Assembly: GCA_013215505.1 (NCBI GenBank)
Contig: JABSQZ010000001.1
Coordinates: 800,881 to 864,880, forward strand
DNA: 64,000 nt
Direction: 5' to 3'
DNA from: Oceanospirillaceae bacterium
GTDB taxonomy: Bacteria > Pseudomonadota > Gammaproteobacteria > Pseudomonadales > Balneatricaceae
Below the pieces are notes generated by a model. The model worked only from the letters and a program-made list of their open reading frames with translations, searched no databases and was not told where the DNA came from. Both the position numbers and the translations under genes were made by a program. The stretch's first letter is position 1, and the number at the start of each line of letters is the position of its first letter. Positions 8,774-17,620 of this stretch are shown here, piece after piece.

Positions 8774-9360
8774 TTATTTTTGCCTCTGATCAAGAGCGAG
8801 CAGATAGGTCGCAATATCTGCTAGCGCTAAGATAGTGGCTGTAGGGACGTCTGAATAGCAGCTCTTGGCATTTCACTCGATTGAGCATCAAAAGGGTCTT
8901 GTACAAGAGCTGCGCCGCCTACGGCTACAACCTACTCCAAGCCCAATGCGCCATCATCATTTTTTCCCGTTAAAATGATGGCTAAGCAAGCTGATCGGTA
9001 AATATCTGCTGCACTTTCGAACAATAGGTCAACAGAAGGCCTGCTGTAATTTACTTTGTCATCCCGTGATAAGCTGAAATAAGCCTCTCGCTCTATTAAT
9101 AAATGATAGTCAGATGGCGCAATATAAACTACCCCGGGACATATAGGTTCTTTATCAAACACCCCTTTAACTTCGATATTGGCGTGGATATTGAGATGAT
9201 GGGTTAAATAGTCACAATTATTGGCGCTGCGATGCTGAACAACGGCTATTGGTAAACTTAAATCTGCGGGTAACTGAGTGATTAATAAATGCAGGTCATC
9301 GAAGCCCCCGGTTGAAACGCCAATGACAATACACTGAATGTCAGTGGCTGATTTATTCAT
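8774..9360 (-). pseudogene. cheB: CheB-type methylesterase, broken by a stop codon and a frameshift
   Basis: The frame from ATG 9360 gives 142 residues of CheB methylesterase domain without a receiver: GVSTGG with Ser16, QHRS with His43, and Asp136 in NDDGALG, the catalytic triad. A TAG at 8932-8934 stops it there, yet the same frame goes on with VVAVGGAALVQDPFDAQSSE and MPRAAIQT, the normal next part of the family. A one-base shift then restores the true end, LADIATYLLALDQRQK, with TAA at 8774-8776. So there are two separate lesions. A truncated product would keep the triad but lose about 50 C-terminal residues of the fold. It follows cheR by 8 bases in the kinase operon. Confidence 0.8.
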
Positions 9361-9368
9361 AATCTTTA

Positions 9369-10199
9369 TCAGGATTTAATTTTTTTTCGATGAATTGAAT
9401 GAGATTCTGAAAGTGTGATAAATCTATCTTTTACCATTGAAAAACGAATGTTCTCTTTATTACCTAAACACAAAAAACCTTTAGTGATAGTGCTTTCATT
9501 AAATAAATTTAAGACATGATTTTGTAATTCTTTATGAAAATATATAAATCCATTTCGACATATAATCAAGTTCATTTCGCCAAAAACACCGTCTTTAACT
9601 AAATTATGGTAGGCAAAGGTAATGGAGTTCCGCAGTTCTTCGTTGAACATAATCGCATCATATTACTCGGTATAATAATCATTAAAACTATATTTTCCAC
9701 CCGATCTTATGTAATTTTTATTACTTTCTTCGATTCTTTCTACACTATAAATTCCCTGTTTAGCAATATCTATGGATTTATTATTGTAATCCGTGGCATA
9801 AATTTTAGCTCTACTCAGTAAGCCTGCTTCCTTCATCAAGATGGCTAACGAATATGCCTTTTCTCCCGTAGCACAGCCAGCATGCCAAATTTTAAAATAG
9901 GGATAGGTATCAAGTATTGGGAAAACAGACTCAATCAAATCGGCAAAAAATTCTGGATTTCGATACATTTCCGTGACGGTGACCGATAATTCAGACAAAA
10001 ATCGATTAAAGACCTGCTCATCATACAAAATACGCGGAATGAGCTGGTACGGCATATCCAGCTTCTCTTTTATTAATAGTCCATTGATTCGCCGTTTCAA
10101 ACTAGACCGTGCATAGTTGCTAAAATCATAATCATAGCGCAGTCGAATCGCTTCGAGTAAGGTATCAATCTCAATTTCTGCTATTTCTGTCAATTCCAT
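9369..10199 (-). pseudogene. cheR: CheR-type methyltransferase interrupted by one in-frame stop codon
   Basis: From ATG 10199 (RBS AGAGGAA) the frame gives the CheR N-terminal helices and the SAM-binding motif HAGCATGEKAYSLAI, then ends at TAA 9663-9665 after SFNDYYTE. The very next codons, in the same frame, read YDAIMFNEELRNSITFAYHN and continue with the CheR C-terminal part, including NLIICRNGFIYF, to TAA at 9369. A single nonsense codon thus splits an otherwise full 276-codon gene. CheR methylates glutamates of chemoreceptors; here it belongs to a kinase operon without a chemoreceptor. The upstream part alone lacks the end of the catalytic domain and is unlikely to work. Confidence 0.82.
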
Positions 10200-10208
10200 A
10201 ATTTCCTC

Positions 10209-13200
10209 TTATGAAATCGATACTTTTAATAAGGCAAATAACTCTTCCATTTTAACCGGTTTATTTAAGTAGTCGTTTGCCCCCGCCTCTAAACATTTAG
10301 CTTTATCTTCAGCCATGGCTTTTGCTGTTAGCGCGATGATAGGTAATCCATGGTATTTATCTTGGGCACGAATTTCTTTCATCGCCTCGTATCCATCCAT
10401 CACCGGCATCATAATATCCATTAATACCACTTCAATATTGTCATGTGCATCTAATGCTTCTAGTGCTTTAAGACCATTTTCGGCAATAATGACATTCAGT
10501 CCCTTTCCCTCTAATACCGTAGAAAGGGCAAAGGTATTACGTAAATCATCATCAACTAACAGCACAGTGCGTCCGTCGAAAAAACTCTCATCGCTGTGCA
10601 GCATTTGAATAGCTTGACGTTGTGAATCTGGAAGTGACAGCGGGGTTTGATGTAAAAACAGCATTACTTCATCCAGTAAGCGCTCGTTAGAGACTGTCCC
10701 TTTACGGATTATTTTATTGGTATAACGATTTAGTTCTGCGTATTCTTCTTCAGAGAGCTCACTTCCAGTATTGATCACCACAGCAGGTGATTTATCTGTT
10801 CTGCTTTCATGCATTTTTTGCAACAGTTCCTTACCAGTAATGCCGGGTAAGTGCAAATCCAAGACGATGCAGTCAAATTGGATTTGCTTCATTAAGTCCA
10901 TAGCTTGCTCAGCAGAATAGGCTTCAGTAATTTCAATACCGTCATTTTCTAACAGCAACTTTATGCTATGACAATGGTCTTGATCATCATCGATGATCAT
11001 AAGTTTCTTCGGCTGACCACTGAGTATTTCATCAAATACAGTAAAGGCTTTATTAAGTTCTACCGCCGATGTTGGCTTTTTCAACACCCCGATAGCGCCA
11101 TGATCCATAGCATTTTCCAGCTCTTCTCTGGCTGAGATAACATGCACTGGAATATGCCGGGTAGTTAAGTCAGATTTAAATAAAGCCAATACTTTTGACC
11201 CATCCATATCGGGTAATCCCAGATCCAGAATAATTGCACTGGGTAGGTATTTTGCCGCCAAGTGCAAAGCACTTTTTCCATCGCCAGCCACCAGCACCTT
11301 GTAACCTTTATCTTTAGATATGCCTATTAACACACTGGAAAAATCTTTATCATCTTCAATGATTAATACGGTTTTATCACTCGGTTTTATCACGTTTCTA
11401 TCATCATCGATAAATATAGGCAGAATATAACCACTGGTTTCAACGGCGGGTAAGCTTAGTGGTGTTATTGTCTGTTCTCTATCCTGATGCAGGCTGTTGG
11501 TCGATATGCTTGATGAGTCAGAGATAACAGGTGCTAAACTAAAGTGGTCAAGATTTGTATTTCTATTGCCATGCTCACCATCATTCAGCAGCGGTAAATA
11601 CACACTAAAGGTACTGCCCTTTTGGTATTCACTAAAGATTTGCAGTTCACCGCCCAACAATCGACAAAGCTCTTTGGAAATGGTTAAACCCAGGCCAGTG
11701 CCACCAAACTTACGATTAGTCGAGCCATCAGCTTGTTGAAATGCTTCAAAAATCAAGCGTTGCTTATCTTGTTCAATACCTATGCCGGTATCGGTGACAC
11801 TAAAACCAATACAATTTTGGCTATTTAAATGTTTCTGTTTAAAGACTACATCCCGATCAGGCAGAAAAATACGGAACACAACACTTCCTTGCAGAGTGAA
11901 TTTAAAGGCGTTTGACATTAAATTCTTCAAGATTTGCAAGGTGCGCATTTGGTCTGTCTGGATGGTTCTAGGTAAATCAGCAGCCAGTTCACTGATAAAT
12001 TTAAAATCCTTATTCTGTATTAAGGGTTCAAACTGTGAACAAATACTGCTTTCAAGTTGATTCAGCTCAATATTTTGTATTTCTAATGTTAACTTACCGG
12101 ATTCAACCTTGGATAAGTCTAAAATATCATTGATTAAACCCAGCAAATCTTGTCCGCCCCGATGAATAATAGCGGCTGATTCTAATTGCTTGTCTGTTAG
12201 ATTTCCCTCTTTATTTTTTGCCAATAACTCTGACAGTATCAACAAGCTATTTAAGGGTGTTCTTAGTTCATGAGACATATTGGCGAGAAATTCTGATTTA
12301 TATTTACTTGAGACTTCTAACTCTTGTGCCTTACCTTCAAGTTGCTTTTTCGCCCGCTCAATTTTTATGTTCTTATCTGATATTTCCTGCTTTTGTTGTT
12401 GTAAATACGCTGTTTTCTCTTCCAATTCGGCATTCGATGCCTGCAATGCTTTTTGCTGTGATTTTAGGCTGGCTTCCGACATGCTGATGGTTTTTGTCTG
12501 TTCCTCAAGCTCTTCATTAGAGGCACGTAACTCCTCCTGCTGCGCTTGTAATTCTTCGCCACTGCGCTGCGCCTCTTCGAGTAAGTCTTGCATCCTGACA
12601 CGATCATGAGCACTGTTAATTGCCATGGCAATACTCTCATTTGACCGCTCTAGTAACTCTATAGCCTTGTCATCAAACTCGCCAAAACGACCTATTTCAA
12701 TCGCCCCTTTCACTGAGCCTTCTAGCAATATAGGTGACACCATTAGATTATTAGGTGCTGCTTGACCAAGGCCTGAATTGACACTGATGTAATCATCCGG
12801 CACATCAGAAATCATGATGGTTTGCTTCTCTTTAACTGCTTGTCCGACAATACCTTCACCTACCGCAATTTTATTGGATAAGTTTTTACGCCGTTGATAG
12901 GCATAACTACTGACTAAACTTAAATTACGTGCCTCGTCTGCCAGATAAAATACGCCGACATGAGCACCGGTATATTTAGCAATATAACTAATAACCTGTT
13001 CGGTCAACTCGTCAACAGTCTTTTCACCGCGCATTGCATTGGCGAGTTCTGCTTGTCCTGTTTTAATCCAATCTTCCCGTTGGCTTTTATTAATCACATC
13101 TCTGATGTTTTTGGTCATTATCGACAGCGATTTTCCTAATATATCTCTCTCGCTTTTGGGTTGAATATCAATAGAGTAATTGCCTTTAGCAATTTCATTG

Positions 13201-14798
13201 GCCTGACGTGTTACCTGATCAAATTTATAAATCATTTGGTTAATTGATTTTGCCAATAGATCTTTTTCACTTTGTTCTGGTACTTCCACAGAGGTATCAC
13301 CTTGAGAAATTCCATCTGCAACTTCGGCAATATTTTTCAAAATTTTAGTCATGTTTTGCAGTGCTATGCCTAATCTGTCATGTTCATTTTTCGGCTGGAT
13401 AAATTTACTGTAATCTCCTTTAGATAAAGTGTCTGCTACTTCAACGAGCTCTTCTAAATACGCTTCATTATCCTTTATCTCTGTTAAGTCCCTAATGATG
13501 CCAGTAAATAATTTCTCATTTCCAATCAGGTATTCACTCACTGATAAATGAATAGGAAAGGTGCTGCCGTCTTTTCTCAGGGCGGTTACTTCACGCCCCT
13601 TGCCGATAATTTTTTTATTCCCGGTTCTTTTAAAATTATCTAAATAACCATCATGCTCACTATGATAAGGTTCTGGCATCAGCATTTTTATGTTCTGACC
13701 TACTACTTCTGCTGGCTGATACAAAAACATTTTTGTGAAAGATGGATTGACGGATTCTATGATGCCTTTGGCGGTAATGGTAATGATAGGGTCAAGGGCA
13801 GAACTGATCAGAGACCGGGTCTTTTGCTCGGATATTTCCCGTAAACGCTCTGCTTCTTTTTGCGCGGTTAAGTCCCTGACTATGCCGGTAAATAATTTAT
13901 TATCGCCAATCAGATATTCACTCACTGATAAATGAATAGGAAAGGTGCTGCCGTCTTTTCTCAGGGCGGTCACTTCTCGACCCTTGCCGATAATTTTTTT
14001 ATCCCCTGATCTTTTATAATTATCTAAATAACCATCATGTTCACTATGATAGGGCTCTGGCATCAGCATTTTTATGTTCTGACCTACTACTTCTGCAGGC
14101 TGATACAGAAACATTTTAGTAAACGCCGGATTGACGGATTCGATGATGCCTCTGGCGGCAATAGTGATAATAGGGTCTAGGGCAGAACTAATCAGTGCCC
14201 GGGTCTTTTGCTCGGATATTTCCTGTAACCGCTCAGCTTCTTTCTGAGCGGTTAAGTCCCTGACTATGCCGGTAAATAATTTATTATCGCCAATCAGATA
14301 TTCACTCACTGATAAATGAATAGGAAAGGTGCTGCCGTCTTTTCTCAAGGCGGTCACTTCTCGGCCCTTGCCGATAATTTTTTTATTCCCTGATCTTTTA
14401 TAATTATCTAAATAACCATCATGCTCACCATGATAGGGCTCTGGCATTAGCATTTTCAAGTTTTTATCTACTACCTCCTCGGACTGATACAAAAACATTT
14501 TAGTGAAAGCTGGATTGACTGATTCTATGATGCCTTTGGCGGTGATGGTAATGATCGGATCAAGGGCAGAACTAATCAGTGCATGGGTCTTTTGCTCTAA
14601 AAGCTCTTGTAAACGTACAGATTCTTTTTGATCAATCATCTTGTCAAATTGTTCTGCTAAACTCTTTAACTGAGCAACTGTTTCACTCTGTTGGTTACTA
14701 AATTCAAATTGCTCAAAGTCGATGTTTTTCCAGTTGCCTGAGCTGATTGCAGATAATGACTGATTTAGAAACTTTTGGAATACTGTCGATGAGGCCAC
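10209..14798 (-). CDS. Giant soluble hybrid histidine kinase: 3 PAS, HAMP-like repeats, GAF, HisKA, HATPase, 3 receivers
   Basis: 1529 residues, no membrane segment. Three tandem PAS repeats (about 71-440) of exactly 128 residues; each holds EHDGYL and IIGKGREV. The His and Arg (126/146, 254/274, 382/402) have the 20-residue spacing of haem-ligand His200 and Arg220 of Bradyrhizobium FixL, so haem/oxygen sensing is plausible. Then HAMP-like repeats (445-570), GAF (595-730), a glutamine-rich coiled coil (735-835), HisKA with His843 (FLANMSHELRTPLN), HATPase with NLMSNAFKF, DTGIGI and GGTGLGL, and three receivers with Asp1192, Asp1314 and Asp1461. GTG start at 14798 with RBS GGGGGAAG. First gene of the operon; cheR follows after 9 bases. 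It may phosphorylate the REC-GGDEF-EAL protein. Confidence 0.93.
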   Translation of the reverse strand: MASSTVFQKFLNQSLSAISSGNWKNIDFEQFEFSNQQSETVAQLKSLAEQFDKMIDQKESVRLQELLEQKTHALISSALDPIITITAKGIIESVNPAFTKMFLYQSEEVVDKNLKMLMPEPYHGEHDGYLDNYKRSGNKKIIGKGREVTALRKDGSTFPIHLSVSEYLIGDNKLFTGIVRDLTAQKEAERLQEISEQKTRALISSALDPIITIAARGIIESVNPAFTKMFLYQPAEVVGQNIKMLMPEPYHSEHDGYLDNYKRSGDKKIIGKGREVTALRKDGSTFPIHLSVSEYLIGDNKLFTGIVRDLTAQKEAERLREISEQKTRSLISSALDPIITITAKGIIESVNPSFTKMFLYQPAEVVGQNIKMLMPEPYHSEHDGYLDNFKRTGNKKIIGKGREVTALRKDGSTFPIHLSVSEYLIGNEKLFTGIIRDLTEIKDNEAYLEELVEVADTLSKGDYSKFIQPKNEHDRLGIALQNMTKILKNIAEVADGISQGDTSVEVPEQSEKDLLAKSINQMIYKFDQVTRQANEIAKGNYSIDIQPKSERDILGKSLSIMTKNIRDVINKSQREDWIKTGQAELANAMRGEKTVDELTEQVISYIAKYTGAHVGVFYLADEARNLSLVSSYAYQRRKNLSNKIAVGEGIVGQAVKEKQTIMISDVPDDYISVNSGLGQAAPNNLMVSPILLEGSVKGAIEIGRFGEFDDKAIELLERSNESIAMAINSAHDRVRMQDLLEEAQRSGEELQAQQEELRASNEELEEQTKTISMSEASLKSQQKALQASNAELEEKTAYLQQQKQEISDKNIKIERAKKQLEGKAQELEVSSKYKSEFLANMSHELRTPLNSLLILSELLAKNKEGNLTDKQLESAAIIHRGGQDLLGLINDILDLSKVESGKLTLEIQNIELNQLESSICSQFEPLIQNKDFKFISELAADLPRTIQTDQMRTLQILKNLMSNAFKFTLQGSVVFRIFLPDRDVVFKQKHLNSQNCIGFSVTDTGIGIEQDKQRLIFEAFQQADGSTNRKFGGTGLGLTISKELCRLLGGELQIFSEYQKGSTFSVYLPLLNDGEHGNRNTNLDHFSLAPVISDSSSISTNSLHQDREQTITPLSLPAVETSGYILPIFIDDDRNVIKPSDKTVLIIEDDKDFSSVLIGISKDKGYKVLVAGDGKSALHLAAKYLPSAIILDLGLPDMDGSKVLALFKSDLTTRHIPVHVISAREELENAMDHGAIGVLKKPTSAVELNKAFTVFDEILSGQPKKLMIIDDDQDHCHSIKLLLENDGIEITEAYSAEQAMDLMKQIQFDCIVLDLHLPGITGKELLQKMHESRTDKSPAVVINTGSELSEEEYAELNRYTNKIIRKGTVSNERLLDEVMLFLHQTPLSLPDSQRQAIQMLHSDESFFDGRTVLLVDDDLRNTFALSTVLEGKGLNVIIAENGLKALEALDAHDNIEVVLMDIMMPVMDGYEAMKEIRAQDKYHGLPIIALTAKAMAEDKAKCLEAGANDYLNKPVKMEELFALLKVSIS
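13479..14588 (-). repeat. Three tandem 384-bp repeats coding for FixL-type PAS domains
   Basis: The marker GTGCTGCCGTC recurs at 13561, 13945 and 14329, exactly 384 bases apart (128 codons). The copies are nearly identical in DNA, with scattered silent and a few coding differences, and the third (13479-13820) is slightly shorter. Recent duplication or ongoing gene conversion is the likely cause. Confidence 0.9.
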
Positions 14799-15317
14799 AG
14801 CGGACTTCCCCCTACTAATAATTATTTTTATCGGATTATTTTCTTTGAGTAAAAAAAGTATAGAAGTGGAAAGGATATTTTCCAGTAATAGACAATCATT
14901 TCTAAGCTGTGATTGTCCTTTGCTATGTAGCGCTGAGAGACAAGAAAGTTATATCCTGCTACAAATCCAGAGTTGGCTGCTAGTTATTGAGTTCTAATAA
15001 AATTTTTATTATATTTGCACAACAGCAATGTACTTTTCTAGGACAGCTCAACCGCTAACTTAGCCTCACTAATTTACCTGGGATTAAAACTTGGGAATGT
15101 ATAATTGCGGTTCAACGAGAGATACAACTTTGGAATGTATAGTTGTGGTGCAAAGCGAGATAAAACTAGTGCCATCACCACAGATTAATCGGCGATACCA
15201 AAGAGGGTATATATTGCACGAATTGCCTTCATAAGGGGTGAAAAAGTTTGCGGCAGATCTTGCCGCTAAGTAAAAAATCGAGAACTACTCTGTTTCCTGA
15301 AAAACAGTTATCTGTGA
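14799..15317. other. Promoter region of the kinase operon; 38-base tandem repeat
   Basis: No gene is supported. A direct imperfect repeat is present: CTTGGGAATGTATAATTGCG onward (15090-15127) and CTTTGGAATGTATAGTTGTG onward (15128-15166), both ending GAGATA-AAC-like. The left end must carry the promoter of the minus-strand kinase operon, but no -35/-10 pair stands out. Confidence 0.45.
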
Positions 15318-15656
15318 TTATTCAAACCACTGCTTGATGGTCTCTGCTGCTCGCTCTCTGTGAACTTGCTTGATATGCATTGCGACTGCTGCCGTGGCTG
15401 CAATTAGAACCGCTAAATCATCGGTATATCCCACCAGCGGCGTAATGTCAGGAATGGCATCAATCGTTGACACAAAATAACCTAACGCGCCATAAATTGT
15501 TGTTTTTGCCCACACAGGTGTCTGTGGATCACGAGCAGCGTAGAACAAGGTAAATGCCGGTTCCAGAACAGTTACCCCTGCTTTTTTTGCATAATTTTTG
15601 GTTTTCTCCCAAAAACTCTGCTCGGTATATTCTTTTTCGAACTTATTTTCTGACAT
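15318..15656 (-). CDS. DUF1232 (YkvA-like) small membrane-associated protein
   Basis: 112 residues. The core GALGYFVSTIDAIPDITPLV followed by GYTDDLAVLI is the DUF1232 signature (two hydrophobic helices joined by a PD-rich turn: IP-D-TP-GY-DD). Family members are small inner-membrane proteins of unknown function, common in bacteria. It is on the same strand as the kinase operon and upstream of it, with 519 bases between, so probably a separate unit. A decayed second copy lies at 6192-6410 on the other side of the operon. Confidence 0.85.
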   Translation of the reverse strand: MSENKFEKEYTEQSFWEKTKNYAKKAGVTVLEPAFTLFYAARDPQTPVWAKTTIYGALGYFVSTIDAIPDITPLVGYTDDLAVLIAATAAVAMHIKQVHRERAAETIKQWFE

Positions 15657-16393
15657 TGAGGTCCTTTATTCTGGCAATTAACAACATAACGTTCAAAGCA
15701 GGTTTCTGATCAATTTTCCAATATACGCTCTGCATGAACATGCGACCATTAGCAAAAGTTAATCTGTAAAAAAATCACTGTATACCGCACCTTTTATTAT
15801 TAAACGTTAACCTTTAGCGAATGACAAGAGCTTGACTGCGCAACTCTAGTGAGAACAACAATGACTGCTTTTGGCCGAGGCCGATAGCGAACGCATGTCC
15901 TTGCCAAATCAAAGAGTCTGTACCTGTCAGGTGCTGGCATTTGCCATACATCAATTGGTGCATATGGAACTTTAATGAAAGGCAGCGTCATGATAGCCAA
16001 GCCCGGTTCTTGCTGATCATTTTGATCGACTGTTAAAGCGGGTCCTCGAAGTTTGGCTAATTCAATAGCGGCTGCTTACTAGTAGGTTTACCAGCCGGGT
16101 TGATATTAAATGCAATATTTACCAAACAACTAGCTGCCTTTATAATCTTTAGCAGAAAGTTATAGATCGACACTCCCCTAATTCCCATTTGGCACTACCA
16201 CAATAGCAAATATTCCTTTTTGTTTGAAACTAATCTCAAATCATGTATATTTATACAGCCTGTATATTTGATCAGCATAAAATTCTTAAATATTCAATAG
16301 CTTGTGTGCTGACAGAAGAGTTGAAAATTGGCTATAGCAGTTTTCGAAAACGCATAAATCAATCAACAAAACCCACTTATAAGAAGACATTAA
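15657..16393. other. Intergenic region with a possible gene remnant
   Basis: On the minus strand the frame is open from about 16075 to 15800 (roughly 91 codons) and reads like coding sequence, for example GLAIMTLPFIKVPYAPIDVW and QMPAPDRYRLFDLART, but has no start codon until 16000 and I recognise no family. It may be a remnant of an old gene. The rest of the region, upstream of the VOC gene, shows nothing else I can support. Confidence 0.3.
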
Positions 16394-16768
16394 ATGATAA
16401 AAATTTCAGTGAGCATTGACGTCTCAGACTTAAAAAAAGCAGAAGCTTTTTATGTTCAAGCCCTTGGCTGTAAGAAAGTGCGTGACCAAGGTTCTAATAT
16501 GGTGGTTCTCTGTGTAGAAAACTCCGATATATATCTGCAAGAAAAAGAATCTGGATCAAAGCCCCTGGCATCAAGCAGTGTTGTCCGAGACTATGAGCGT
16601 CATTGGACACCTATTCACTTGGATTTTCTGTGTGAGAATGTCGATGAATGTGTAGCAAAAATTCTCAAATTTGGCGGTGTACATGAAGGCGGAGCAAGTG
16701 GTGACTGGGGTTCAATTGCTTACTGCGCAGACCCTTTTGGCAATGGTTTTTGTGTGATTAATGAATGA
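16394..16768 (+). CDS. Glyoxalase/VOC-superfamily protein
   Basis: 124 residues forming the two beta-alpha-beta-beta-beta units of the vicinal oxygen chelate fold: residues 1-45 (ISVSIDVSDLKKAEAFYVQA) and 72-124 (PIHLDFLCENVDECVAKILK, ending ADPFGNGFCVI). The DPFGN-F ending is the usual VOC C-terminus. Metal ligands are not fully clear, so it may be a dioxygenase/glyoxalase-like enzyme or a binding (resistance-type) protein. It stands alone, with no operon partner. Confidence 0.82.
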   Translation: MIKISVSIDVSDLKKAEAFYVQALGCKKVRDQGSNMVVLCVENSDIYLQEKESGSKPLASSSVVRDYERHWTPIHLDFLCENVDECVAKILKFGGVHEGGASGDWGSIAYCADPFGNGFCVINE

Positions 16769-17037
16769 ATCAGCAATCGGGATGAGTCTGGGATTCATTA
16801 TAAGTAGCAGTCTTTATTGATGATATGAAACACCTGAATAATCAGGATAGGTGTCGAGCAGCCGACGCCTTATCACTGTGTTGAACAAGGCCGGTTGGCG
16901 TTGAGCTTTTAAGCTTTTCATGCCGAGCACCCGTCTTAGTATTGTAGGCAATTCTTTGGTTACTTTGTAAACCACAGTCTCAGAGTGCTGGTCTGTTAAG
17001 ACCGGCTGAGCCGTATCCACCTAGTTTTAAAAAAGCA
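16769..17037. other. Intergenic region, nothing supported
   Basis: Lies between the VOC gene and the TetR promoter. A 68-codon minus-strand frame (16814-17020) matches no family I recognise and has no clear ribosome-binding site, so I do not call it a gene. Confidence 0.4.
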
Positions 17038-17090
17038 TTGACAGAGGTAGAACAAACACTCTACCCTGCATGTAGAACATATATTCTACC
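17038..17090 (+). promoter_or_regulatory. Promoter with two palindromic operators before tetR
   Basis: A consensus -35 box TTGACA (17038-17043) is followed by two related palindromes: GGTAGA-N8-TCTACC at 17046-17065 and GTAGAA-N6-TTCTAC at 17072-17089. Both share the half-site GTAGA. They cover the spacer and -10 area, so a bound repressor would block transcription. The TetR gene starts 13 bases further on, which points to autoregulation. Confidence 0.7.
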
Positions 17091-17102
17091 TGTGGGATAA
17101 TT

Positions 17103-17618
17103 ATGCTTAGAGCACAAATTGCCGCTAGTCTGGAAGTGGCATTCAGTCAATATGGTTTCGCTGAACCGAGCGTTGCCCAGCTCAGGACAGCCTGTAACGT
17201 CAGTCTGCGAACGCTATACAAACACTATCCATCCAAAGAGGCGATGATAGTGGCTGCGCTAGAGTATCGTCATCAAAGATACCTGACATTTCTGCTTAAC
17301 CAGCCATCTGCGGCTGGCGTTGAAGTTGTTTTGCATATTTTTGACAAACTTGAACAGTGGATGATGGAATTTGCGCCACACGGCTGCCTTTCTATGAACG
17401 CTATAGCCGCCTTTCCCGACAACCCATTTATCAGCCAGGCAGTTAAACAACACAAAAAAGAAGTGCGCCGATTCTTGGGCCAGCAAAGCTCGAGAGAAGA
17501 TCTTGCTACGGCTATTTTTTTACTGCATGAAGGTGTATCCAGCGCATGGCCTGTGCTGGGTCGCAGTGCGGTCACATCTGCTCAGGCAGTACTACGACAA
17601 CTTTTAGAGGAAAACTAA
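17103..17618 (+). CDS. TetR-family transcriptional repressor
   Basis: 171 residues. Residues 1-50 hold the TetR helix-turn-helix (SVAQLRTACNVSLRTLYKHY, followed by PSKEAMIVAALE), then an all-helical ligand-binding half. Slightly shorter than most TetR proteins because the first helix is short. Two palindromic operators sit directly upstream, so it most likely represses itself and the oxidoreductase gene that follows after 2 bases. The ligand may be a quinone or reactive carbonyl, judged only from the partner gene. Confidence 0.9.
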   Translation: MLRAQIAASLEVAFSQYGFAEPSVAQLRTACNVSLRTLYKHYPSKEAMIVAALEYRHQRYLTFLLNQPSAAGVEVVLHIFDKLEQWMMEFAPHGCLSMNAIAAFPDNPFISQAVKQHKKEVRRFLGQQSSREDLATAIFLLHEGVSSAWPVLGRSAVTSAQAVLRQLLEEN

Positions 17619-17620
17619 TC

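Noticed and set aside
8932-9665. Read-through or recoding of the stops in cheR and cheB (for example pyrrolysine at TAG)
   Set aside because: One stop is TAA and the other TAG, and cheB has an extra frameshift, so decay is simpler. No recoding element was seen.
13479-14588. Assembly artefact as the source of three PAS repeats
   Set aside because: The copies differ at several bases, so a simple assembly duplication is unlikely, though copy number should still be confirmed with long reads.
16814-17020. 68-codon minus-strand frame
   Set aside because: No family recognised, no ribosome-binding site, and no conserved-looking pattern.
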